Shown here: positions 20,546-30,006 of the stretch, piece after piece
How positions within the stretch are numbered: position 1 is the stretch's first letter
Layout of the letters: every line of letters begins with the position of its first letter
Source: Piscinibacter sp. HJYY11
GTDB lineage: Bacteria; Pseudomonadota; Gammaproteobacteria; Burkholderiales; Burkholderiaceae_C
Assembly: GCF_016735515.1 (NCBI RefSeq)
Contig: NZ_JAERQZ010000001.1
Location: 1,550,001 to 1,614,000, forward strand
Length of the DNA stretch: 64,000 nt
Direction: 5' to 3'
The notes under the pieces: generated by a model
Databases searched by the model: none
Told to the model about the DNA's origin: nothing
Seen by the model: only the letters and a program-made list of their open reading frames with translations
Position numbers and translations under genes: made by a program

Positions 20546-21367
20546 ATGAGCAGTCTCACGCCTCTTTCCACCATCCTCGCCGGCCGTCGCCGGCACGAGC
20601 ATGACGTCGGCTTCGACATCCCCGCCGACTGGCTGCAAGGCCGCACCTCCTTCGGCGGCCTCATCTCCACGCTCGCCGTGCAGGCGATGCGAGACGTGGC
20701 CGGCAGCGCCTGGCCCGCCACCGTCAAGCTGCGCGCCTTGCAGACGAGCTTCATCGGCCCGGTCGGCCTGGGCGCGATGGACGTGACGGTCACGCTGCTG
20801 CGCGAGGGCAAGAACGTGCGCCAGGTGCAGGCGCTGGTGAAGCAGCAGGGGCAAGTGTCGGCGCTGATGCTCGGTGTCTTCGGCATCGACCGCGAGACCA
20901 TCGTGCCGGCCAAGTCACCCGAGCGGCCGCCGGTGGCGCTGTCGCCGGAAGAGACGCCCGAGCGCGTGGTGCGCGGCGGCGCACCCAACTTCACCCAGCA
21001 CATGGACATGCGCTTCGTCGAAGGCGTGCCGCCCTTCTCGGGCCAGCACAGCGAGCTGAGCAAGATCCACCTGCGCCTGAAAGGCGAGCCCACGCCGATC
21101 GACCTGGAGTTGCTCACGGTGCTGCTCGCCGACGTGCCGCCCACGCCGGTGATCAGCAACTTCACGCAGCCCACGCCCGCGAGCTCGGTCTCGTGGGAAC
21201 TGGAGCTGCGCCCGCTCGCGCAGGCACCCGCGGCCGACGGCTGGTGGCGCGTGGACACCGACGTGCTCGCCTCGGGCGGCGGCTACGTCAACCAGATCAC
21301 CAAGCTGTGGGCACCCGGCGGCGAGCTGGCCGCGCTGGGCTACCAGGTGGCCGCGGTCTACGGTTGA
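20546..21367 (+). CDS. Acyl-CoA thioesterase (TesB-like, double hotdog)
   Basis: 273 residues with a TesB/PF13622-like arrangement. The N-terminal hotdog carries GRTSFGGLISTLAVQAMRD (about 34-52) and a FIGPVGLGAMDVTV strand (about 69-82). The C-terminal hotdog is around VSWELELRPLAQAP (about 213-226) and GYVNQITKLWAPGGELAALGYQ (in pieces). It should hydrolyse acyl-CoA esters; chain length unknown. I place the start at MSSLTPL because the region just before it (CTATCAT at 20511-20517) looks more like a -10 promoter element than coding sequence. An alternative ATG lies 10 codons upstream. The last 10 bases overlap the convergent gene. Confidence 0.8.
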   Translation: MSSLTPLSTILAGRRRHEHDVGFDIPADWLQGRTSFGGLISTLAVQAMRDVAGSAWPATVKLRALQTSFIGPVGLGAMDVTVTLLREGKNVRQVQALVKQQGQVSALMLGVFGIDRETIVPAKSPERPPVALSPEETPERVVRGGAPNFTQHMDMRFVEGVPPFSGQHSELSKIHLRLKGEPTPIDLELLTVLLADVPPTPVISNFTQPTPASSVSWELELRPLAQAPAADGWWRVDTDVLASGGGYVNQITKLWAPGGELAALGYQVAAVYG

Positions 21368-21741
21368 GCGTCGGCGTCTTTCGCCGCGGCCTTCTTGGCC
21401 GGGGCTTTCTTGGCGGCGGCCTTCTTGGCGGCCGGCTTCTTCGCCTCGGGCGCTGCGGGTTTCTCACCACCGTCGAGCGCCTGCGCCAGCAACTCGGCCA
21501 GCAGGCCGTTGACGCCACCTTCGTGGGCGGTGCCACGCTCGTTGATGCGCTTCACCAGCTCGCTTGGCAGCTTGCAGGCAAACGGCACCAGGCCGAGGGC
21601 GGCATCGCGGGCACGGCGCTCGCGCTTCTCGAGCGCTTCGGCTGCGCCCTGCGCAAAGCGGTCGGGCACGCCGGCAGCCTTCATGCGGCCGGCCACCTTC
21701 AGGCCGAGGTTCTTGGCAAGGTCGAATTTCTTCAGGCTCAT
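21358..21741 (-). CDS. Small protein with ribbon-helix-helix-like core and histone-H1-like Lys/Ala tail
   Basis: 127 residues. After an N-terminal helical region there is a segment FACKLPSELVKRINERG...GGVNGLLAELLAQAL (about 63-97). It reads like a strand-helix-helix (ribbon-helix-helix) unit. The last 30 residues are a low-complexity tail with PAAKK/KKAAAKK repeats, as in eukaryotic H1 and bacterial HctB/Hc1-type nucleoid proteins. DNA binding is inferred from these two parts. It is probably a conserved Burkholderiales hypothetical. Its stop overlaps the thioesterase stop by 10 nt in convergent orientation. Confidence 0.65.
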   Translation of the reverse strand: MSLKKFDLAKNLGLKVAGRMKAAGVPDRFAQGAAEALEKRERRARDAALGLVPFACKLPSELVKRINERGTAHEGGVNGLLAELLAQALDGGEKPAAPEAKKPAAKKAAAKKAPAKKAAAKDADAQP

Positions 21742-21837
21742 GGGGTGTCTCCGCTCGGTCTTGGCTCGTTCAGCGGCCGCCATTCTCGCCCCGTTGGCGG
21801 TGGTCTAATGCCCGCCTCCCTCCTCTGGTGACACCGC

Positions 21838-22389
21838 ATGGCCCTCAAGGCAACGATCTACAAGGCGCAGGTCCAACTGGCCGACATGGATCGCAACATC
21901 TACGGCGACCACAACGTGACCATCGCGCGCCACCCGTCGGAAACCGACGAACGCATGATGATCCGCCTGCTGGCCTTCGCCCTCAACGTGCCAGCCGACG
22001 ACCACCAGGGCAACCTCGAATTCGCCAAGGACCTGTGGGACACCGACGAGCCCAGCCTCTGGCAGAAAGACCTCACCGGCCAGATCGTGCAGTGGATCGA
22101 CCTCGGCCAGCCCGACGACAAGCGCGTGATGAAGTCGGCCCCGCGCGCCGAGCGTGTGGCGGTCTACAGCTACACGAGCAGCACGCCGATCTGGTGGAGC
22201 GGCATCGCCACCAAGATCACGCGCGCCAGCAACGTGACGGTGTGGCAGGTGCCGGCCGAGCAGAGCCAGGCGCTCGCGGCCCTGGCGCAGCGCACGATGC
22301 AGCTGCAGGTGACGGTGCAGGACGGCACCGTGTGGGTGGGCGACGGCGCGAGCAGCATTGAGATCACGCCGCAGAAGCTGTACGGTTAA
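21838..22389 (+). CDS. yaeQ: YaeQ family protein
   Basis: 183 residues matching YaeQ from end to end: MALKATIYKAQVQLADMDRN start (in pieces), HNVTIARHPSETDERMMIRLLAFAL (about 22-46), GEP-like LWDTDEPSLWQKD and the QIVQWIDLGQPDDKR block (about 81-95). The fold is a variant of the PD-(D/E)XK nuclease fold; no activity is firmly established. A GNAT gene follows after 26 nt. Confidence 0.95.
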   Translation: MALKATIYKAQVQLADMDRNIYGDHNVTIARHPSETDERMMIRLLAFALNVPADDHQGNLEFAKDLWDTDEPSLWQKDLTGQIVQWIDLGQPDDKRVMKSAPRAERVAVYSYTSSTPIWWSGIATKITRASNVTVWQVPAEQSQALAALAQRTMQLQVTVQDGTVWVGDGASSIEITPQKLYG

Positions 22390-22415
22390 GCCGCTGGGCC
22401 AATAATCGGCCCACC

Positions 22416-22706
22416 ATGACCGACACCCCCACCTACACCGTCTCGCACAACCCGGCCGAGCACCGCTTCGAGGTCGCCATCGAGGGCCACCTCGCGATCG
22501 CCGAGTACAGGATGACGAGCCCGACGGTGATGCGGCTCACGCACACCGAAGTGCCGCAGGCGCTCGAAGGCCGCGGCATCGCGGGTGCACTGGCTCGCTT
22601 TGCGATGGCGCATGCGCGCCAGCACCAGCTCAAGATCGACCCGCAGTGCCCCTACATGCGCGCCTACATGGAGAAGCATCCCGAGACGCACGACCTGCGC
22701 CTATGA
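22416..22706 (+). CDS. GNAT-like N-acetyltransferase, short YjdJ type
   Basis: 96 residues, the short GNAT variant (PF14542-like) of about 90-100 residues. The acetyl-CoA-binding loop and helix read VPQALEGRGIAGALARFAMAHAR (about 46-68), followed by DPQCPYMRAYMEKHPE, the family's conserved Cys-Pro-Tyr segment. Substrate unknown. It follows yaeQ closely and ends 7 nt before the S9 peptidase start. Confidence 0.88.
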   Translation: MTDTPTYTVSHNPAEHRFEVAIEGHLAIAEYRMTSPTVMRLTHTEVPQALEGRGIAGALARFAMAHARQHQLKIDPQCPYMRAYMEKHPETHDLRL

Positions 22707-22713
22707 GTCGCTC

Positions 22714-24861
22714 ATGAAGCTGCTCGCCCGCCTGGCCGTCGTCGCCCCGCTCCTTTTTCTTTCCAGCTTTTCCGCCGTGTCGCAAAACATGCCCCAGCCC
22801 CCCGCCGCGCCCGACAGCACCGACCCGTTCCTCTGGCTCGAAGGGGTCGACGACGAGAAGGCGCTGGGCTGGGTGCGCGAACGCAATGCGGTGTCGCAGA
22901 AAGAGCTGATGGCGCAGCCCGGCTTCGAGCACACCCGCGCGCAGTTGCTCGAGGTGCTGAATGCGAAAGACCGCATCCCCAACGTCACCCGCCGCGGCGA
23001 CTGGCTCTACAACTTCTGGCAGGACGAGCACAACAAGCGCGGCCTGTGGCGCCGCACCACGCTGGCCGACTACCGGCAGGCCAACCCGAAGTGGGAAACA
23101 GTGCTCGACCTCGACGCTCTCGCCGCGGCCGAGAAGGAGAACTGGGTCTGGGGCGGTGCGGCCTGCCTGGGCCCGAGCTACCGCCACTGCCTGATCTCGC
23201 TGTCGCGCGGCGGTGCCGACGCGAAGGTGGTGCGCGAGTTCGATGCGGCGAAGAAGGAGTTCGTCAGCGGCGGCTTCAGCCTGCCCGAGGCGAAGGGCGA
23301 TGTCGACTGGATCGACGCGGACACGATCTACGTCGCCACCGATTTCGGCCCCGGCTCGATGACCGACTCGGGCTACCCGCGCGTCATCAAGCGCTGGAAA
23401 CGGGGCACGCCCCTGAGCGCCGCCGTGACCGTCTTCGAAGGCGAAGCGAAGGACGTGGCGGTGCACGTGAGCGTCGACCCGACGCCCGGCTTCGAGCGAA
23501 CGGTGTTCTACCGCTCGCTCGATTTCTACAACACCAAGGTCTTCCTGCTCGATCGAGAGGCCAAGGGCGAGAAGCTCGTGCCGCTCGACATCCCGAGCGA
23601 CGCCAGCCCCGCCTTCCTGCGCGACACGCTGCTCCTGAGCCTGCGCAGCGAGATGACGGTCGGCGAGCAGCGCTTCCCCGCGGGCTCGCTGCTGCACACC
23701 AACGCCAGCGCCTACCTGCAAGGCCAACGCAAGCTGGCGGCGCTCTTCACGCCCACGGCCACGCGGTCCTTGTCGGGCTACACCGCCACCAAGAGCCATG
23801 TGCTGCTCAACATCATCGACAACGTGGCCGGCAAGCTGGAGCAGTGGCACAAGAGCGGCGACACCTTCACCCGGCGCGAGGTCAACGCGCCCTACCCCGG
23901 ATCGCTCGGCGTGAGCGCCCTGCACGACCCGCTGATCAAGGACGACCCGCTCGCCGAGGCCTACTGGCTGAGCTACACCGATTTCCTGACGCCTGATTCG
24001 CTCTACCTCGGCAGCACCGCCAACGAAAAGCGCGAGCTGCTGAAGTCACGGGGTTCGCTGTTCGACAACGCGGGCATGCGCGCCGAGCAGCGCTTTGCCA
24101 CCTCGAAAGACGGCACCAAGGTGCCCTACTTCGTGGTCTGGCCCAAAGGCGCCCAGCCCGACGGCGCGAACCCCACCCTGCTCTACGGCTACGGCGGCTT
24201 CGAGATCTCGCTCAAGCCCTGGTACTCGGGCGGCTTCGGCCGCAACTGGTACAGCCGCGGCGGCGTGCTGGTCGTGGCCAACATCCGCGGCGGCGGCGAA
24301 TACGGCCCGCGGTGGCACCAGGCGGCGGTCAAGGCGAACAAGCAACGCAGCTACGACGACTTCATCGCGGTGGCCGAAGACCTGATCCAGCACAAGATCA
24401 CGTCGCCGAAGCATCTCGGCATCATGGGCGGCAGCAACGGCGGCCTGCTGGTCGGTGCCACCGTCGTGCAGCGGCCCGATCTCTTCAACGCCGTGGTGTG
24501 CCAGGTGCCGCTGCTCGACATGCGCCGCTACCACACGCTGCTGGCCGGCGCCTCGTGGATGGCCGAATACGGCAACCCCGACCGGGCCGACGAGTGGGCC
24601 TACATCGCCAAGTACAGCCCCTACCAGAACGTGAAGCCCGGCGTGAAGTACCCACGCGTGCTCTTCACCACCTCCACACGCGACGACCGCGTGCACCCCG
24701 GCCACGCCCGCAAGATGGCCGCCCGCATGCTGGCGCAAGGCCACGACATCCTCTACTACGAGAACATCGAAGGCGGCCACGGGGGTGCCGCCGACAACGA
24801 ACAACGTGCGCACCTGCAGGCGCTCGAGTTCAGCTACCTCTGGCAGCAGCTCGGGCGTTGA
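22714..24861 (+). CDS. Prolyl oligopeptidase family serine peptidase (S9A), exported
   Basis: 715 residues. A signal peptide (about 1-23) is followed by DPFLWLEGVDDEKALGWV, the conserved opening of S9A enzymes, then a seven-bladed propeller (about 80-430) and the alpha/beta-hydrolase domain. The triad is Ser574 (GGSNGGLL), Asp657 (TRDDRVHPGH) and His689 (EGGHGG). It cleaves short peptides, typically after Pro, and the signal peptide places it in the periplasm. The start at 22714 sits just after the GNAT stop; a longer frame would add 43 non-homologous residues. Confidence 0.92.
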   Translation: MKLLARLAVVAPLLFLSSFSAVSQNMPQPPAAPDSTDPFLWLEGVDDEKALGWVRERNAVSQKELMAQPGFEHTRAQLLEVLNAKDRIPNVTRRGDWLYNFWQDEHNKRGLWRRTTLADYRQANPKWETVLDLDALAAAEKENWVWGGAACLGPSYRHCLISLSRGGADAKVVREFDAAKKEFVSGGFSLPEAKGDVDWIDADTIYVATDFGPGSMTDSGYPRVIKRWKRGTPLSAAVTVFEGEAKDVAVHVSVDPTPGFERTVFYRSLDFYNTKVFLLDREAKGEKLVPLDIPSDASPAFLRDTLLLSLRSEMTVGEQRFPAGSLLHTNASAYLQGQRKLAALFTPTATRSLSGYTATKSHVLLNIIDNVAGKLEQWHKSGDTFTRREVNAPYPGSLGVSALHDPLIKDDPLAEAYWLSYTDFLTPDSLYLGSTANEKRELLKSRGSLFDNAGMRAEQRFATSKDGTKVPYFVVWPKGAQPDGANPTLLYGYGGFEISLKPWYSGGFGRNWYSRGGVLVVANIRGGGEYGPRWHQAAVKANKQRSYDDFIAVAEDLIQHKITSPKHLGIMGGSNGGLLVGATVVQRPDLFNAVVCQVPLLDMRRYHTLLAGASWMAEYGNPDRADEWAYIAKYSPYQNVKPGVKYPRVLFTTSTRDDRVHPGHARKMAARMLAQGHDILYYENIEGGHGGAADNEQRAHLQALEFSYLWQQLGR

Positions 24862-24868
24862 CCTGCTG

Positions 24869-25453
24869 ATGAGCACGATGAACCCGCAAGCCCACGACGT
24901 CCTGCGCTTCTGGATTGGCGACGGCCCGCCCTATGCCGCGCGGCCGGAGTGGTTCCGCAAGAGCGACGACTTCGACCGCGAGATCGAGCGCCGCTTCGCT
25001 CCCCTGATCGAGGCCGCCCTGCAGGACCGGCTGCAAGGCTGGGCGGACGACCCGCACACGGCGCTCGCCCGCGTGATCCTGCTCGACCAGTTCACCCGCA
25101 ACGTCTACCGCCACACGCCCAAGGCCTTTGCCGGCGACACGCTCGCGCTCGCCGCCGCACGCGCGATGCTCACCGCCGGGCAGGACGCCGCGCTCGCCCC
25201 AGTGCAGAAGGTGTTTGCATACCTGCCCTTCGAACACGCCGAAGACCTGTCGGCTCAGGACACCTCCGTCCAGCTGTTCGACGCCCTCGCCCACGAGGCA
25301 CCCGAGGCCGGCGCCGGCTGGCTCGACTACGCGCACCGCCATCGGGAGATCGTGGCGCGCTTCGGCCGCTTCCCCCACCGCAACGCCATCCTCGGCCGGC
25401 CTTCGACCGCCGAGGAAATCGACTTCCTGCGCCAGCCCGGCTCCTCGTTCTGA
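24869..25453 (+). CDS. DUF924 family protein
   Basis: 194 residues with the family's usual features: VLRFWIGDGPP...RPEWFRKSDDFDREIERRF (about 11-40), RVILLDQFTRNVYR (about 65-78), the FAYLPFEHAEDL helix (about 113-124) and HRHREIVARFGRFPHRNAILGR (in pieces, about 156-177). DUF924 proteins are all-helical and TPR-like; biochemical function is unknown. The ATG at 24869 lies 8 nt after the peptidase stop, so the two are probably cotranscribed. Confidence 0.92.
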   Translation: MSTMNPQAHDVLRFWIGDGPPYAARPEWFRKSDDFDREIERRFAPLIEAALQDRLQGWADDPHTALARVILLDQFTRNVYRHTPKAFAGDTLALAAARAMLTAGQDAALAPVQKVFAYLPFEHAEDLSAQDTSVQLFDALAHEAPEAGAGWLDYAHRHREIVARFGRFPHRNAILGRPSTAEEIDFLRQPGSSF

Positions 25454-25710
25454 GGGCGCGACTTTCGCACGCCCGTTCTCTGGTTTCCCCCAAGGCCTTG
25501 CCTGCCTTTGCGGGCCCACACTTGTTTTCTGCACGATCGTCTTTTTTAAGCGGTCGCCGGCAAACCGGCCTTTCCGAAGCGTGGCGCCCCTCAACACCAA
25601 TCCCCGGCGAAGTACTTGTACCGACTTGCTGAATCGGCCCATCGCTTTTCCGACTCGTGAACAGGGTCAGGCGCACGCAAACTCAAAACTGCACAGACGT
25701 GCAGCAACTT

Positions 25711-25714
25711 GGAG
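25711..25714 (+). promoter_or_regulatory. Ribosome-binding site for a TTG start
   Basis: GGAG is followed after 7 nt by TTG at 25722. No ATG or GTG gives a lipoprotein signal peptide here, so this site decides the start of the carboxylesterase gene. The 268-nt gap upstream (25454-25721) also carries a weak GCCGG/CCGGC hairpin at 25556-25569 and a GCAC/GTGC hairpin near 25691; otherwise I see nothing in it. Confidence 0.6.
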
Positions 25715-25721
25715 CAGTCCC

Positions 25722-27353
<1,632 letters not shown>

Positions 27354-27389
27354 TCCGCCGATCGATCCAAAAACGAGGGTAGGGAGTGG

Positions 27390-27417
27390 GGGCCGGCGAA
27401 AGCCGGCCCTTTTTTTT
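27390..27417 (+). terminator. Intrinsic terminator after the carboxylesterase
   Basis: An 8-bp GC stem (27390-27397 with 27402-27409), GAAA tetraloop, then eight T residues (27410-27417). It also lies just beyond the convergent acyl-CoA synthetase stop. Confidence 0.92.
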
Positions 27418-27422
27418 CGTGG

Positions 27423-29132
27423 TCATTTCGGCTCTTGGTCCTGCAGCAGGCGCCACATGACCTTGCCCGAGCCCGACTTCGGCAGGCTGTCGACGAACTG
27501 CACGATCTTCGGCACCTTGTAGGCCGCCATGTGGTCGCGCGACCAGGCCATGATGTCTTCTTCCGTGGTCTTGCCCTTGGCCTCGGTGCGCAGCACCACC
27601 ACGGCCTTCACCGTTTCGCCGCGGTAGGCGTCTTTCGCCGAGATGATGCAGGCCTCCTGCACCGACGGGTGCTTGTACAGCAGCATCTCCACCTCCGCCG
27701 GCCAGACCTTGAAGCCGCTCGCATTGATCATGCGCTTCAGGCGGTCGGTGATGAAGAAGTAGCCCTCCTCGTCCATGCGCCCCAGGTCGCCGGTGCGGAA
27801 GAACTGCTTGCCCTCGAACTCGACGAACACCGCGGCCGTCGCATCCGGCTGGCGCCAGTAGCCTTTGAACACCTGCGGGCCGCAGCTGATGATCTCGCCG
27901 ATCTCGCCGGGCGGCAGCTCCTGCAGCGTGGTCGGGTCGACCACGCGCGAGTCGACGCCGAAGATCGGGATGCCCAGGCACTGCGGCTTCGCGCGTTCGG
28001 GCGGGTTGCCATGCGTCGCGGCCGAGGTTTCGGTCAGGCCGTAGCCTTCGGCGAAGACGATGCCGAATTCCTTCTCCAGGCGATCGGCGATCGCGGCGGG
28101 CATCGAGGCCCCGCCGCCGTTCATGAACTTCAGGCTGGACAGGTCGAAGCTCTTGTAATTGGGGCTGCCGAAGAGGTCGATCACCATCGTCGGGATGCAG
28201 GTCCAGTGCGTGATCTTGTAGCGCGAGATCAGGCGGCCGACGAGCTCGCGGTCCCAGCGCGGCACCATCACCACCGTCGACCCGGCGAACACACCGGCCG
28301 ACATGCCCACCATGCCGGTGATGTGGAACATCGGCACGACGCCGAGCGCCACGGCCTCGGGCCCGCCGTGGGCCCACTGGATGCCACAGCTGTTGTGCAT
28401 CACGGTGCGGTGCGTGTGCATGCAGCCCTTGGGGTTGCCGGTGGTGCCCGAGGTGTAGGGCAGCACGGCCAGGTCATCGGGCTTGGCGGTGTGCGGCCCG
28501 GGCTCCCGCTTTTGCGCGAGCATGTCGTTCCACATCAGGTAGCTGGCGCTGCCCTGGCCTGCCGCCGGCAGCACCGGCTCGCTGCGCAGCCAGGCCTCGA
28601 CCGGCGCTGCGGGCGCATCGGCCGGGTCAATCGCGCCCGGCGCCAACATCGCGTCGGCGTAGCGCGTCACCAGCACCTGCGACAGGCGCTTGTCGGCCGG
28701 CAACGCGGCATTGGCCGTCTCGACGATCGCCGCAAGGTCGGCACCGCAGATCGCGACCTTGGCTTCGGGGTCGGTGATGTAGTGGCCGAGTTCGTCGGCC
28801 TTGTTCATCGGGTTCACCGGCACCACCACCGCATTGGCGCGCAGGATGCCGAAGAAGGCCACCAGGAACTGCGGGCAGTTCTGCATGTAAAGCAGCACAC
28901 GGTCGCCGGCCTTCACGCCCACGCTCTGCAGCCAGCCGGCCAGGTGGTCGGCGTCGTCGCGCAGCTGGCCGTAGCTCATCGGCTTGCCGAAGAAGATGGT
29001 CGCGGCCTTGTCGGGGAAGCGCTGCGAGGTCACGAAGAGGTTGAACCACAGCGAGGTGGCCGGCACGACGAGCTCACGCGGCAGGCGGCGCGGCCAGATG
29101 CGTTCGTGGGGGCGGGATGCTGCTTCGGGCAC
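27423..29132 (-). CDS. AMP-dependent acyl-CoA synthetase (medium/long-chain fatty acid type)
   Basis: 569 residues of the ANL superfamily, activating a carboxylic acid to its CoA thioester via an acyl-adenylate. Motifs are the P-loop YTSGTTGNPKGCMHTHR (about 213-229), YGLTETSAATHG (about 322-333), the hinge RTGDLGRMDEEGYFFITDRLKRMI (in pieces, about 445-468) and the catalytic C-terminal Lys in LPKSGSGKVMWR. Chain specificity cannot be read with confidence; long- or medium-chain fatty acids are most likely. I chose the GTG at 29132 because AAGGAG stands 5 nt upstream; earlier in-frame ATGs add 34 unrelated residues. Confidence 0.9.
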   Translation of the reverse strand: MPEAASRPHERIWPRRLPRELVVPATSLWFNLFVTSQRFPDKAATIFFGKPMSYGQLRDDADHLAGWLQSVGVKAGDRVLLYMQNCPQFLVAFFGILRANAVVVPVNPMNKADELGHYITDPEAKVAICGADLAAIVETANAALPADKRLSQVLVTRYADAMLAPGAIDPADAPAAPVEAWLRSEPVLPAAGQGSASYLMWNDMLAQKREPGPHTAKPDDLAVLPYTSGTTGNPKGCMHTHRTVMHNSCGIQWAHGGPEAVALGVVPMFHITGMVGMSAGVFAGSTVVMVPRWDRELVGRLISRYKITHWTCIPTMVIDLFGSPNYKSFDLSSLKFMNGGGASMPAAIADRLEKEFGIVFAEGYGLTETSAATHGNPPERAKPQCLGIPIFGVDSRVVDPTTLQELPPGEIGEIISCGPQVFKGYWRQPDATAAVFVEFEGKQFFRTGDLGRMDEEGYFFITDRLKRMINASGFKVWPAEVEMLLYKHPSVQEACIISAKDAYRGETVKAVVVLRTEAKGKTTEEDIMAWSRDHMAAYKVPKIVQFVDSLPKSGSGKVMWRLLQDQEPK

Positions 29133-29137
29133 GGGGA

Positions 29138-29143
29138 CTCCTT
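29138..29143 (-). promoter_or_regulatory. Ribosome-binding site for the GTG start of the acyl-CoA synthetase
   Basis: On the minus strand AAGGAG is followed after 5 nt by GTG at 29132. It sets the start of the downstream synthetase gene. Confidence 0.65.
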
Positions 29144-29290
29144 GAGAACTACACGGGGTTTCGAGGGGCCGGTTGGAAGACCGGGTATGGCCTGAAGCAT
29201 GGCAGTGCCAAAGGGTCGGCGCCGCTACGGACAAACCCTAGCGCCGCACGAGCGTTGCCATGACTCCCGGGCGCCGGCCCTCCCCGATGA

Positions 29291-29509
29291 CATACCGGCC
29301 GCCTCTCGAGGAGCATTTGGGCCAGCGGCCTGCGCAACCCCTTCACCTACGCGGCCGGCTTCGTGGCCCGGCTCGACACCGCCAACGGCAATGCGGCGTA
29401 TGCTTTCGCCACCCTCAACGGCAATCCGGTGGACATGCTCGTGGGCACCGATGGTGCGCTCTACGTGGTGACCCGTTCAGGCGTGACACGCATCGCCCCC
29501 ACACCTTGA
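29291..29509 (+). pseudogene. Remnant of a PQQ-dependent sugar-dehydrogenase-like beta-propeller
   Basis: The 373-nt gap between the acyl-CoA synthetase start and the exonuclease holds a reading frame with no start codon, opening after a TGA at 29288. It contains IWASGLRNPFTYAAG and then GNPVDMLVGTDGALYVVTRSGVTRI (in pieces). Both recall conserved parts of soluble glucose/aldose sugar dehydrogenase propellers (the GLRNPF turn and the xPVDxxxGxDGxLY strand). In intact enzymes these two parts lie farther apart, so the copy looks both 5'-truncated and internally deleted. Its TGA overlaps the TTG start of the next gene. Homology is by eye. Confidence 0.55.
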
Positions 29510-30000
29510 CCGACCTGCCGCCCATCCTCGACGTCGAAGCCTCCGGCTTCGGCCGCCACAGCTACCCCATCGAGGTGGGCTACGTGCTGGCCGATGGCAG
29601 CAGCTACTGCAGCCTGATCCGGCCGCTGCCGCACTGGACGCACTGGGACCCGGCCGCCGAGCGGGTGCACCGCATCCGCCGGGAGCAGCTCCAGCAGCAC
29701 GGGCGCGAGGTGCAGGACGTCGCCCGCACCCTCAACGACAGCCTGCGTGGTCAGACGGTGTTCAGCGACGGCTGGGCGCACGACTACCCGTGGCTCGCCG
29801 CGCTCTTCGAGGAGGCCGACCTGGTGCCGAGCTTCCGGCTCGAAAGCCTGCGCGGCCTGCTGAGCGAAGCGCAGGCCTCGCAATGGCAGGCCACCCGCGA
29901 GGCGGTGTTGCGCGAGCACAAGCTCGAGCGCCACCGTGCCAGTGCGGACGCACGCCTGCTGCAGACCACGCTGCGGCGGCTGAGGCAGACGGTGGCCTGA
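29506..30000 (+). CDS. DEDDh-type 3'-5' exonuclease-like protein
   Basis: 164 residues. ILDVEASGFG (about residues 7-16) supplies the Asp-x-Glu of exonuclease motif I. HRASADARLLQ near 145 supplies the His-x-x-x-x-Asp of motif III in the DEDDh family (compare DnaQ, RNase T). The middle Asp (GWAHDYPWLAALF, about 86-98) fits motif II. The protein is short for the family. No ATG is available; the best start is the TTG at 29506, which overlaps the stop of the upstream remnant (TTGA) but has no clear ribosome site. Substrate (DNA or RNA) unknown. Confidence 0.7.
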   Translation: MTDLPPILDVEASGFGRHSYPIEVGYVLADGSSYCSLIRPLPHWTHWDPAAERVHRIRREQLQQHGREVQDVARTLNDSLRGQTVFSDGWAHDYPWLAALFEEADLVPSFRLESLRGLLSEAQASQWQATREAVLREHKLERHRASADARLLQTTLRRLRQTVA

Positions 30001-30006
30001 GGCCCG

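Noticed and set aside
18448-20604. A 718-codon plus-strand frame opposite dcp
   Set aside because: Antisense shadow; dcp has an intact HEFGH site and full length.
25556-25569. GCCGG-CAAA-CCGGC hairpin in the gap before the carboxylesterase as a terminator of the DUF924 transcript
   Set aside because: Five base pairs followed by CTTTCCG; too weak without a T-run.
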